From positions 620,001 to 684,000 of the forward strand of contig BTPP01000004.1 of NCBI GenBank assembly GCA_037102815.1: a DNA stretch of 64,000 bases, written 5' to 3'. Below, in pieces: positions 23,118 through 34,693 of this stretch (the stretch's first letter is position 1; the number at the start of each line of letters is the position of its first letter). This DNA is from Neurospora intermedia (lineage: Eukaryota > Ascomycota > Sordariomycetes > Sordariales > Sordariaceae). The position numbers were made by a program, and so were the translations under genes. The notes beneath the pieces were generated by a model. It searched no databases and was not told the origin of the DNA. It saw nothing but the letters and a program-made list of their open reading frames with translations.

Positions 23118-23334
23118 ACAGTACTTGCTGAGCCCGGTCACAACAGCAGCCACAGCGGTACCTACAGACGGGTTCGAGTGTGGGGCTCCGAACTTCTTAT
23201 CGACGTCCAAGGTTCACTAGTACTATACGCGCTTTCGGCCGGTCGCAATCGCATCGCATCGCATCGCGAAACATCTTTTTGCGTTCGTTTCTTCCCCCGA
23301 ACCGATTGTCCGCCGCCCCAAACCACCAGACAAG

Positions 23335-24071
23335 ATGTTGTATGAGACTATTGGTATTGTGAGTTATCCTAGGGTTGAACTACAGGAACAGGTCAAGAGA
23401 TTGGGGATAGAAAAGGGGAATGGAATGGGAGAGGAGAGGAGAGAGATGGAAAGAGACAATCTTGCTAACGATTGTACTTGTGAACAGGTCCGTCCGGGCA
23501 ACATCGCCGAGGTGAAGGAGTATGTTTTCCCCCTTCTACGTGTTCCTACTCGATTGTCCGACCTGAAGAATCTCCCTCCGTCTTTCCTTTTCCTTACGAA
23601 CCCGAGCCGAATCGACCGACCGATCTTCTCTCTTTCACATCATCAACCACCACCTACCTACCTACCACCCTACCTACCACCCCGAACACCTCCAAACCCA
23701 ACAATCCCATCCTCTACCAACCTTCCACACCTTCCACACCTTATACTAAACAAAAACCAACTCAAAAAAACAGACTCGTCCTAACAGCCGGCAAACTCAT
23801 CCTCAACCAAGGCGGCGTCATCCGCGACATCAAGAACTGGGGCACTTTCCTGCTGCCTCGTCCCATCTCCACCAACCAGCAGCGCCATAACCGCGGCCAC
23901 TACTTTGTCATGCGGTACGACGCCAGCATCGCGACGCACGAAGAAGTCCGACGCACCATGAAGGCCGACCCGCGCGTGATCCGCACGGCCAACGTGAAGC
24001 TGGGCGACGGCAAGCTGGAGACACTGTCGAGGTTTGGGGCGATTCCTTGGAGGAGTTTGGAGGAGGCGTAA
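23335..24071 (+). CDS. mrp17: mitochondrial small-subunit ribosomal protein bS6m (Mrp17)
   Basis: A component of the mitochondrial 37S ribosomal subunit, a homologue of bacterial S6. Three exons: 23335-23358 (24 nt), 23488-23519 (32 nt) and 23774-24071, giving 117 residues. The protein reads MLYETIGI-VRPGNIAEVKE-LVLTAGKLILNQGGVIRDI, then KNWGTFLLPRP, HYFVMRYDAS and IRTANVKLGDG. This is the S6 fold, with the start of strand 1 in exon 1 and the conserved GG-IRDIKNWG turn. Junction phases are 0 and 2. Intron 2 (254 nt) is full of CCACC/CTACC runs. Two tiny leading exons are a common trait of this gene in filamentous fungi, as far as I recall. Confidence 0.93.
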
Positions 24072-25728
24072 TTCACATTCAAGAATTAAGCCGTTATAGA
24101 AGGAGGGGAGGAAAAGAGGGAGGGGGGGGAGATGTACGATGTAGGGTGGAAGGATGGATGGACAGATGGAAGGATGGATGGACAGATGGATGGACAGATG
24201 GATGGGAGATACCGAATCGAATCGAATGGAATCGACATATATCCATCCCATCTACTTACCGGCTGGCTTGTGTATACCAAGGGGGCCGTGATGAATCGAC
24301 AACACAACATATATGGACGGACGGATGGCAGGCAGGCATTTTATACCTTCTTTCCTCCGTCGACAGAAACAATGAAAACGACCGAAACACCCACCAGTCA
24401 CGATCTGAGCATCTCATTAGGAACGGTGCATCGTGAACGCACGACACCTGGATAGCAACATGGGATACATACACGCAGACAGGCAGCATACGTATACGAA
24501 ATCTTCATTGCGAATTGGTATCGGGACCATCCATACCTACCCAGGTTAGAGGAAGGAGAAACCTAATTCCCCTCAACCCCGTTTACACACCACCGTCGTC
24601 GATCAAGAAGTTCTGAGGTGAATTTTGGTGCACTCGACACGGTCAGACCTTATATCAGTCAAGCCCAGCTAGTGAATAAGCTCCCAGACCCGTCTTTGTT
24701 CATGTACGATAATGCTTGTAGAACTCGATCCATAAAAGAATACAATACCATGTCTAGTTCCTTTGCAGCAAGGTAGTTCTTCGGTCCGGCTCAGCAAGGA
24801 TGGCTTGGGAATAAGAAACGTCAGACACGATCATGTTGTAATTTGTTACAGGGTGATCTTTCGTAGCTTGACGTGAGGGCTCTTCACTTGAGCTCATCCT
24901 CGCTTCAGTTACCACACCTTTATGCTACACTACCTCCCCCCAACCATCGCGGATGCCCGATTCTCTCGAGTTCTCAGCTTAACACTATGATATCAGTCTC
25001 GTCAACACACGGCAACACAGTTAACAGAGGCATGTTCATATAAACACCGTCAACGCACATCCATAACCGAGACTCACCAAAGCATGACTTAATGTAAACC
25101 ATCTCTATCAATTATCTTCCACTACTTACGCTCGGCTACCTGCATAATGAATCACTCCAGTCTTCCCTCTCTCTCTGCATAGAACGAAATTTTATCAATC
25201 CAGTCTTTCCACCCAACCATACCAACAACGCCCGGAGCAAGCAACCAAGAAAGCAAGCACGCAAGCAGTAGACCAACCACCAGCAACCAACCCCCTTGAC
25301 GCTGTGTAGGTATATATCCTACCACTTCATCCCGGCGTTCAGAACTTAAAGAGGCCCGGTAGTAAATGCAAGGAAGAAAGAGGAAACACAAAAACAACTA
25401 CCTAACAATAAGAAAAACATGAACTCCCAAACTCCATACCAACACAACGCCTGTACTGTAGAACACAACCAGGAAAGACAGGAAATGCAGTAAAACCACG
25501 ATCGGCCGATCTATGGATCGAGGCCACGCAAACCAAGAGTGCCGTGAAGCAAAACGTCTGGAACAAAAGAATGAGAAAAACAAGAAGAACATACCCCCTC
25601 CGCCAGCTTTTGACGCGCTTCACAACTTCCCAACTGTTGTTCCTCCCCAATCGCAACCCACCATGTTCCTCGCGCTCATGGGCAAGCAACCATAGGTAGC
25701 TCGTTCTTCCCCAGAGGATTTAAAAAAC
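24072..25728. other. convergent spacer between mrp17 and the DUF3716 gene
   Basis: This 1.65-kb region lies between a plus-strand and a minus-strand gene, so it should hold two 3' UTRs. It contains a GGATGGAC minisatellite (24148-24206) and no supported coding sequence. Confidence 0.6.
24148..24206. repeat. GGAT/GGAC minisatellite
   Basis: Imperfect tandem units of GGATGGATGGACAGAT occur about four times, downstream of mrp17. Similar GGAT/GACG runs recur near 24,315. Confidence 0.85.
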
Positions 25729-28693
25729 CTATTCATCCTCATGCGGCAAAACAACCGAATCCATATCATCCCAAGCTTGTTCCACGTACGCCCTATACAG
25801 CCAGCAACACCTCAAACGTCAGTAACTCATTCTCATCACACAACTTAGAATCAAAAAGAGAAGAGAAAAAAAATACGTACGCAGTACTCCTCACCACCCT
25901 CTTCCCCTTCTTCACCAAAAAGCTTAGAAACCTCCTCTTGGTTCTCTCCCGCTTAAACCAAGCCAACACATCCCCCCTTGACTCCTGCGCATCATGCGCC
26001 TCCTCCTCCTCCTCATCCCCATGATGATGACGATGACGATGTGCATCCTTCTTCACACTAATCAAAATCTTCAAACACCCACTCCCCTCAGGCGCATACA
26101 CCACCTCCTCGATTTCGTCCAACCTCAGATGGAAATCAATCGGCTCCTTGTAGACGCCCCACGTCACGCGACGGGCCTTAACGTCTTTAAGGACCTGGTG
26201 CTCAAAACAGTTTTCCTCTCCGCGACCCGTCAAGTCCTCGCCGGCGCCCAACCAATGCCAGTATTGTGTTATGCCCGTGTTGGTGGTCATTTCCCGATGA
26301 CGAACTTGTAATAGCCGCCAGTCAACTTCTGTGATCTTGTCGCCCGAGTAGGAGTCGTCCGAGGTGTAGCCTTCGTAGTAGAGGTCTTCGGGAGGAGCTT
26401 GGATTTTGAGGGTTACGGAGGGAGAGGGCTGGTGATGTTTGGCTGCGGGCGGCTTGGACACCGCATGGGTTGGATTACCCATTTCTTCTGAAGTAGAGGG
26501 TGAGGAATGAGAAGATGGGGCTCTTGTGTCGGCGGCTTGGTGGTGGTGGTCTACGACACGAAGTTGCTCTTCTAACTGGTTGGCAGGGTCGTCTGTCGCG
26601 GGAGCAGCAGCCGCCTTCCTCTTGGTCCCCTTGGTCGCCTTTTTGGGGGCTGGTCCATCTTCTCCCTTATCAGCCATCGTAGGCTTGTAGCCCCTCGGCC
26701 GACCAATATTGCCAAAACCGCTCTCGCTGCGAAGTAGCCGGAGCTTGGGGTCCGAGTAGAGGTTCTCCACCGCCTTGCCGAGGTTGAACTTATCGCCCAG
26801 CTCTTCGTGGATTTCGTGCAATCGGTGTCTAAGCCATTGTGAAGGCGAAACATCCAGCTGCTTGAACCTCTTGAGTTCCTCCAGCACCTGCACCATGCGG
26901 TACAAGTTGTCATAGCCTATGTAAGCTTTGTTGATGAGGTGCTTTGCCATGAGCTGATAAGGGTGGAACTCTCCCTTTGCCAAAAAGTCCAAAACCAACT
27001 TGCCCCTGTTTTGTTGACGGCCAGCCAGATACTTTGTCGACGCCGCGCCGCCCTCGTTTTTCAACTTCTCGTACTTTTCCGACCACTTGGCGAGTTGGGC
27101 TTGGATCGGCTCTTCGAGCGCAACCCATTCGGGATCCCAATAGGGATGGTCGGGGCCGATCCTGGCGAGGGGAACGCCGCGCATGCAAGGGGGGTCTGTA
27201 AAAACAGTCCCGTCGTCACGGAGGGCGAGGTTTGCTAGGTTGATGGGAGGAAGATCTTCTGCATGATCGCTGTCGTTGGGCGCTGGGCTGCCTTCCAGGG
27301 GCGTTGGGGCGATTGAGTCGGGCTGGACACTGGACTTGCGCGTGCTCGGAAGGGACTTGCGCCCCGAGGGCAGTTTGGATCGTGCTGGCTGCTCATCTCC
27401 GTTGCTAACCACCTTGGCGATCTTCTGGCTCGCCGATGTGCCATTCACGGCTTTAAAGCCACTGGTAACAACGGGAGCTTCCTGAGCCACCTCTCCGTTC
27501 CCGGCCTTTGGGTTGGCTTCGGCCATCTCGTGGTCTGCTGCATGCTTAGAAGCACCACTGCATCCCTGGCGATTCCACTCGCAGTTACCGCACCGGGGGA
27601 AGCCCTCGGCATCCAGGATGATACACTGCGGGAAGACGCCTTGGCGAGTTGTGCATGACGCGCAAGGGGTTTCCTGAACATGACCCGTAGCTTGAATCCA
27701 ACAGCTCAACCACTTGGCACCCTTCTTATCGCTCGGTTCGTAGATAGTTTCCAGTGTCTCGGCGGTGAAGTTTCGTCCCTGGCGAATCTGTACGTGGCGC
27801 TTGATCGGTTGCTGCTGGACATGCATAGTCAAGTGGTTTCTCAAGTTGATGGGCCGCACATGACCGACACACGTACCCGCACCATTGTAAACCTTGGGCA
27901 GTTTTTCGATGTCCACGGCCTTTCCATCCAGTCCATTCTCAGTCCTCTCCTTCTGCTGCTGTTGTTCATTCCGTAGTTGTTGCTGGAGTTCTTGTGCCCT
28001 GTCGCGCTCCTCGCTTGGTGTCCTACCGCCTTCCCTAGGCCGACTAGGCAACGCGTGCCGTTGCCGTTGCTGCTGTTCCTCTCTCAGCGGCGTCTCCCGC
28101 TGCGACGACAATCCCGAAGTCAAGCCACTCCCATTGCAAACTTCACCACCGGCCACAGCAGCCACGCCCTGGGCCTTCTTCGCCAACATGGCCAAACCTG
28201 CCGGGTCCTGTCCTTGCTCGCCCGATGCAGCCTTCCTCCTGTTCTCCTCAAACCAGCTCCTCTTCAACTCATCGTCCCTCTCCCTCTCCTCTCGAATCGT
28301 CTCACGCCTCCTCTTCTGATCCTTCTCCTTGGTCTTCCTCTGCGCCTCGATCTCCGTCCATTGCTGGTCAATAGCTTTGAGTTGCTCCAGCAGCTTGACC
28401 CGCTCTTGACCGAGCTTTAGCTGGCGATCAGCTAGTTCACGTTCTTCTCGGGCAAAGGCCTCGCGCAGTTCGGCGTCTTCGCGTTCGCGATTGGCGGCGG
28501 TGGAGGCCCAGTACTTGGCCATGATCTGGTCCCAGGTTGTGGCATCGAGGTTCATCTGGGTTTCTTCTTCTTGTTGTGGGCCGTCGACACCATTGGTGAT
28601 GATACGTGTGGAGCTGCTGGCGCCGGTTCCATTAATGTTGGGGTTGCTGGATGCCATGGTACCGGCTCTAGCGGGAAGGGTTAACGGTGGCAT
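25729..28693 (-). CDS. DUF3716 cysteine-cluster, coiled-coil protein
   Basis: Two exons, 28693-25881 and 25792-25729, joined across an 88-nt intron (phase 2), give 958 residues. An N-terminal charged helix (about residues 65-155, rich in Glu, Arg and Lys) is probably coiled coil. A Gln-rich linker follows. A cysteine cluster (C331, C344-x2-C347, C357, C368-x2-C371, C378) matches the fungal DUF3716 pattern, which I take as a zinc-binding module. Basic and Pro/Ser-rich linkers surround a helical part (about 540-690). Near the C-terminus a compact domain reads EVDWRLLQVRHREM…WHWLGAGEDLTG. The terminal exon adds AYVEQAWDDMDSVVLPHEDE; without splicing the frame would end in an implausible Phe-rich tail. 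Function is unknown; possibly nuclear. An alternative start at 28657 (MASSNPN) is possible. Confidence 0.85.
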
Positions 28694-30156
28694 GTCGTCT
28701 CCCTTTCCGCTTGCGGGTTTGGTATACAGTTAATATGTGTGATGGGGTGGTGAGGTCCGATCTAGTATTATGTCTTGCTAGGCAGAATGCGCCGGATGTC
28801 CTACTTGGCCGGTGTCTTGCGGTCGAAGCTAGAAAGGACTAGAAATATTGAGTTAATAAAAAAGCACAAGAGGCCTGCACAGCAAGATTAAGTGAATGAA
28901 AGTGGAGGAAAATATGTGATCGTGGCAAGGTTAGGGAAGAAAAATCAGGTTGGGCTAGACTCGGATGAAGTGGTTTGTTACCTATACGGTGCTGCATGTG
29001 ATGGCACGGCAGTGAGATCGCAATATTGCGTGGTATACTAGTCTAATATTCGCCCTCATGCACTTTCTGCGCCAGTTAGAATTGCGGTTGAATGCACAGG
29101 GGCAAAATCCAACTTCGGATATGGCACACTGGAAAAAAATAAAACAGCCGGAGAAGTAGAAGCAGAAAAAAAAAGGAGGAAGAGAAAGAAGGGGCGTGCG
29201 AGTGGTGCGTGCAATTACGTCCCGGATGGGGTTTTATTACTCTAGGGGGGGAAACGGTGAGATCAGACGGCGGCGGCAGTATAGATAATGTAAAAGTAGA
29301 TAGATAGGAACCTACTATGTATGTATGCCCTGTGCACAAGCCGAAGTGATAGGAGATTGGGTACGAGGCGAGTAAAACCCAAATGGTAAGTGATGGATGA
29401 GGGATGTTGCGGTGATACCTACTTAGGTAGTTGGCGAAAGAGATAGGGTGAAAGAACAGGTATTGGAGAAGAACGCAAAGGGCGGTCCAAGGAATCCAAG
29501 AGAAGAAAAAAGTTGATATATGACACGCAAGGCCAAAACCACATCCAAAAAAAAAAGGTATTAGTAAAAAGGGTGAATGGGGATTGTAGGTCGCGCGGTA
29601 CAAGTCAAAGGTACCCAACCTTGATGATTTTTTTTTCCCCCATTTCCACACGGTTAGTTAGGCTGCGCATGGAATGATTTTTCCTATCATTACGAGAGCT
29701 CTCCCCTCTCCTCTATAGGACTGCCGACTGACTGACTGATGAGACAAGGCAGCTGCCGTGTGCGCGCATGGACATACGATAATTAGTATTGCTTATTAGG
29801 CCCTATTACATATGTGCTGGACCTGGGCGCGGACGTGTGGGGCGTGGATTAAAGGGAATGGGATGGGCAAAAAAGAGTGGATTAGATGGTGGTTTTGGAA
29901 TTCCAGGTATCCCAGTGTTTCCTATAGTCAAGTGACCCGGAGTACCAGGCCCATACGTAGACTGTGGTGTTGGTACCTAGCTACTATCGTGTGTGCTGTC
30001 TGTCAGGCTGTCTATAGGTAGGCACCTCAGCTAGCTGCTGTAAAATGGAGTGAGTCGAGGGTTGCCCTGGGGAAAATTACCGAATTGCTTGATATTTTTA
30101 ATTTGGGCGACACTCGTCGTCCTTGATTTGGTTGCACAAGCCCGTCCGGGCGTATA

Positions 30157-30180
30157 GGGGGGGGGGGGGGGGGGGGGGGG
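30157..30180. repeat. homopolymer run of 24 G
   Basis: Twenty-four consecutive G on the plus strand, flanked by CGTATA and TGAGGGG. The length may be affected by sequencing error; such tracts can form G-quadruplexes. Confidence 0.85.
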
Positions 30181-30816
30181 TGAGGGGCCAGGCTAAGGGA
30201 GAGACTAGTTAGGGACCTAGCAGATTTCCCAAAATGGGTCAAGGTTGCACTGAATAGGGAGGGATTCTCACAATATCAATACGACTAATCATCCGTCATT
30301 GCTTCATCCGTTCGCACTGTCATCAGGTAAAAGACAGGCACAACGAAAGGACAGATAGTCCCGACGAGCCATGACGAGTAGTGGACGCTGCAGTGAGTCA
30401 AGTGGCCGGGTGCGGAAAACTCGGATTTCCTTTACGCAGGGAGAAGTGACCAAGAGGGGACTGAATGCATTTCTTGACTGCGGCGACTATTCAAAAGCCT
30501 TCCTGCCCGCCCAATCAATGGCATTGCATCGGACCCGAAAGGCGCATATAAGAATATCAGATGCAGCACGAGCTGATGACCGAAAAAAGGAACCGCCAAC
30601 GACCAAACAACCGAACCGATATCGACCAGACAGGCAAAAGGAAAGAGAGACTGGACCCAGCAATTGGATGTACATAGGTAGTAGATATATCATCGGGCGA
30701 ATAAGGACCAGGGTCCCACCGCAAACGAGTGAGCATGAACTAAAATGATTTCCGTGACGTATTGATCCCCTAGCCTTCTTTCAGTTCACTTGTATTGTAT
30801 CCATCCCAACCGACAA

Positions 30817-30843
30817 TGCTGCTGCTGCTGCTGCTGCTGCTGC
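30817..30843. repeat. (TGC)9 microsatellite
   Basis: Nine perfect TGC triplets in non-coding sequence, following GACAA. Confidence 0.95.
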
Positions 30844-31916
30844 CAAAAGTGACATGATAGTAATAAAACGTGAGGTGGGAACGGATCAATAGTGTGCTGC
30901 TTTAGATGAGTGGTGCTCGGGTACTATTTCCAACGCAATGAAACTGATCAATAAACAACAAAAGCTCCTTCCAAAAAAATACAAGACAAAAAGATAAAGC
31001 CTCGGCAAGCTGGAAACTCCGTGTCCGCAGGTTAGTTTCACATAGTCGTATGCTTGCGCCGAGTAGGAAAGCAAATCGGGACGGGGGAAATAAGGAGCGA
31101 CCGGGACCCGTCGTATTATAGTTTGCAAATGTCGCAAAAAGTCGTAAATGTGCAAATTACATAGTATTGCCTCCTCTCTCCCCTCCCCGGGTATGCCCTT
31201 CCAAACATGAAATAAAATCAAAAAAGGAATCATGATCTGACTGCATGTGAACATACAAATCATTGATGTGACGAGGCCGTCCCAGGTGAAGATACGATCA
31301 ACATCCAGGCTGACGGAGTTTTCGTTTTTTCGTTGCTTCATATCTTCAATAAAAACATGGAGTACATCACCTACCAGATTTGCGTTATCCACAGAGATAC
31401 ACATACCCCTACACACAGAACCATCATCACATACACACTTTACTAGCATTTGACATTCGTCTGTTGTGCCCATTGTTGTACGCGATGGTCTGGCACTCCA
31501 ACAATCCAACAGTCTGTTTTAATCTAACCAGCAAAAAAAGGGGCTGCCATCATATACTTTCACAACCTCTACCCAGCATGAAAGGGTCGGTCGGGTGGCC
31601 TGTAGTACAAAACAAGGTCGGGTATAATTATACAACTCTCAATGGTACATTACCTTGCCGAGCTTGCCTAGGTAGGGCTAGGGACATGGCCTCTCACGCC
31701 ACTCTACCAGGCTACTAGAGAAACAGCGTGTATCACATAAGGTAAGGTAAGTACAGGCCACCACCACCCCCTGTGAGGCTCGGATTTCATGAGCATTAGC
31801 ATCAGGTTCATACATCCTGGGGAATCATCTTATAGTGGGAGGGAGGAAAACAAAACGAACTGTCCTTGCATTCCACATTGCACTTGTGAAAGCAGGTCGA
31901 TAATAGCATCGTCGTC

Positions 31917-32015
31917 ACCTACCTACCTACCTACCTACCTACCTACCTACCTACCTACCTACCTACCTACCTACCTACCTACCTACCTACCTACCTACCT
32001 ACCTACCTACCTACC
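31917..32015. repeat. (ACCT)n microsatellite, about 25 units
   Basis: About 99 bp of perfect ACCT tetramers. The plus strand reads through as a repeated LPTY peptide frame, which is an artefact of the repeat. Short CTAC/ACCT runs recur through the spacers of this window. Confidence 0.95.
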
Positions 32016-32036
32016 AACGAAAAGACTTGTGTGGTA

Positions 32037-32575
32037 GACAGACCTCGATGCTACTAGGTACCTACAGTAAAACACGGAAATTGCTAATCGTAGTACACTA
32101 CACTAGAGGTAAGTCTAGTCTAGCTGGATAATAAAGTTGCAGATCCCTGTCTACATACAACCCGGCCGGGAAACCAACACTCCAACTTCTTCACTGTGGT
32201 AAAGAAAGAAACCACCATTCAGCGCAAACATCGAGCAAACTAGGTAAGCGACTGAGCAAGTCTGTAAACAGATACTTCCAAAGGCATTCACCAAAGCAGC
32301 GACAACCCAAATTCGCCAAGAGGAGAAGTCTACCAGACAGGACAGACCTCAAAGCTACACTACCTAAAACACGGAAATTGCTAATCGTAGTACACTAGTC
32401 TACTGCGTAGATGATGAAGTCGCAGATCCCCAGTCTACTGCGTACAAACAACCTGGAAACCCAACGCTCACCTTCTTCACCATGGTTAAAAGAAGCCATT
32501 CAGCGCAAACACAAAGCAAAGCAAAAGCATGTCTGCAAAAGTAAACAAATAGTTCCAAAGACCTACACTGAGCAG
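32037..32575. repeat. diverged tandem duplication, about 300-bp unit
   Basis: Unit 1 (32037-32300) and unit 2 (32341-32575) share blocks in the same order: GACAGACCTC, ACACGGAAATTGCTAATCGT (32072 and 32369, 297 bp apart), GCAGATCCC, CTTCTTCAC, CATTCAGCGCAAAC and CTTCCAAAG/GTTCCAAAG. Between the blocks there are indels and substitutions, so the duplication is old. No coding frame is shared. Confidence 0.85.
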
Positions 32576-33548
32576 CCCGAATAGATCCGTCCTTCATATC
32601 GCCCTTTGAACGCCAATGCCAAGACCCTGAATGGATCTCCGTCCAGAGCACAGTTGCCCTCCTGTACTACGTACATATTCTTAATACATACAATACAAGC
32701 TTTTTCGATTCCGTGTCGCACTCGAGGCTTATAGTGGCTGCAGCTAAATGTCAGCTTGGCTTGCATCTTCCGTTCATCACCATCCAGCCGTGCCCCTAAC
32801 CCACCAAGTAAGTAGATCCTCCAAACGCCATTACTACTACTTCTTGTATATGTACAATGCTGACCGTGATTACTGTAGTAGTCAGTAACTATGCGCAAGA
32901 TACCTCAGTCTATGTGTCTGGTTACATTGGGCGCGAGGTATCGTTTCGACATCAACCTACCACAAACTCTCAAGCTAAATAACCAAGCAGCTGAAAGACC
33001 AGTGAATCACTCAAATGTAAAGTGGTACAATGCTATTAATGTCTTCTTCTTGTAAGAGTATTATTATAAGAGAAATAGCCTATCAGGTTAGATAGTTAAG
33101 TGTTCTCGTCGACGTCATCGTTGGACGACCACATGTCCCATGACAAACGTACGTACGTACCCCCGTTTCAACATCCTCCGTCCGTTCTCCCGTGATGAAA
33201 TGCCATTAACGCCGACCAAAAGGAAGAAAAAAAAAAAGAGGGAAAAAAAAGGAAAGAATGATGAATTACCAACACGCTGTCTGTTGGAGATGCTTCGCTT
33301 GCTGCTGCTCTCCCCCCCAGAAAACCCCGTACCGAAAATCATAAAAGATAGCTGCGTTATGCATTTTTGCGCCCGCCCGCCCAACCAAAACAAGCAAGCA
33401 ACATGACAAGAGTGCCGTGAGCACATGGTATCAATCAACCGTCTGAAAACACATCCACAATCCATCTCTTTCTCTGTCCATACATCCATCTCCTTCTCTA
33501 CACTTGGTTTTTTTCTTCTCAACATGTCCCCAGACCGTCTCAGGCATT

Positions 33549-34693
33549 CTAATACCTCAGGGACTGCCTGTTGGGACTGGGCGTATACCCATGACTCTCC
33601 CGTCTGTGATGTCCCCCCTCATAACCGCTGGCGCTCGCACCACTTCCCGTTCCGGGTCCGGAAGCATAATGGCCCTCATAAATCGGATCCGCATAGACCG
33701 TGGCCCTCCTGTCCTCCTCCGGGCCCTGAGGCAGCAACTCCTTGACCTCCCAGTTGTTCATCCTCGTGCCCACCGAAAACTCCAAGTCCTCCTTGGTGAT
33801 CGAGTCCCAGTACTTGTACACCATCATCACGGCCAGCAAGTTGCACGTCGTGGCGAAGAAGAGACCGTCCAGGTAGTGCGAGATGCCCTCGCAGATGGGG
33901 GAGCTGAATGCGTAGAGGATGACTTGGCCGGCAATGAAGAAGAAGAGGCCGAAGGCAATGTCACCCAAGGGCCAACGGTCCTGGAGGGTGCGGGTGACGA
34001 GGATAATCTGCATCACTACGTAGAGTAGGAGCTGGAGGGCGTTGAGAAAGTAGAGCACGACAAATATGCCGACAGTGTTGGTGGGACCCAAGCCGGCCCA
34101 GGATTTGAACGTGGCGAGACCGACGAGGAAAGAGATGACGAAAGCGACGAAGGAACAGAGGCGGAGCATCCATAGCGAGAGAGGAGTGCCGTCCTCATAA
34201 AGCTGGAAGCCGACGAAGCCGTTGATCACTAGGCAGGTGACCAAGGCGGAAGCGAGACCAGCTTGCACGGCGACGAAGTAGGGATAAGAGCCCGAGTGCG
34301 GGGGGATGACGCCGGCATCGATACAGAGGGAGAGGAAGGTGAGGATCATGTACAGGTAGAAGAAGGTGGTGATTTCTTTGCGGCCTGTTTGACACATTAT
34401 TCCGTTAACACGCATTCCTTCCACAAGCTAAGTCGAGAACATAAAGACCTACCAACAGCAGTAAACTTCCCCCTCACATGCAACAACATGACCACCGTCA
34501 TGACTAGAGCAACAATGTGCATCACGCTTGCCGCGCCCTGGAAGATGATGGTGTTGGCCACCTCAATGTTGCGCGCATAGCAGTCCGGCTCAATGCCGAC
34601 GCCGGTGGCAATCGATGTTATCGGGCCAACTGACGCGCATAGAGGAATAGGCGCCATGCGACATATGCTGCTGAAATCTCCGAATTTGCCCAT
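33549..34693 (-). CDS. chs7: chitin synthase export chaperone CHS7
   Basis: A polytopic ER membrane protein needed for exit of class IV (Chs3-type) chitin synthase from the ER. Two exons, 34693-34453 and 34384-33549, with a 68-nt intron (phase 1), give 358 residues. The N-terminus MGKFGDFSSICRMAPIPLCA is characteristic of the family. About seven hydrophobic segments follow (for example ASVMHIVALVMTVVMLLHV, FYLYMILTFLSLCI, FVAFVISFLVGLA, IFVVLYFLNALQLLLYVV, AFGLFFFIAGQVILYAFS). The cytosolic tail after about residue 285 is hydrophilic, with Gly/Ser/Tyr-rich sequence ending NRQSLRY. The length is normal for filamentous fungal CHS7. Confidence 0.96.

Larger units (their letters stand above)
28694..33548. 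other. 4.9-kb gene-poor spacer
   Basis: No convincing coding sequence lies between the DUF3716 gene start and the chs7 end. Long-looking frames (for example minus strand 29076-29651 and 30886-31509) have Phe/Leu-rich or mixed composition and no family likeness. The region holds a G24 run, a TGC9 run, an ACCT array and a diverged tandem duplication, listed separately. The left part should contain the DUF3716 promoter and the right end the chs7 3' UTR. Confidence 0.6.

Noticed and set aside
29076-29651. Minus-strand frame of 191 codons
   Set aside because: Phe/Leu/Ser-rich composition typical of pyrimidine-rich non-coding DNA; no motif.
30886-31509. Minus-strand frame of 207 codons
   Set aside because: No recognisable domain, and no coherent protein composition or splice partners.
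31789-32037. Plus-strand frame with repeated LPTY peptide
   Set aside because: A product of the ACCT microsatellite.
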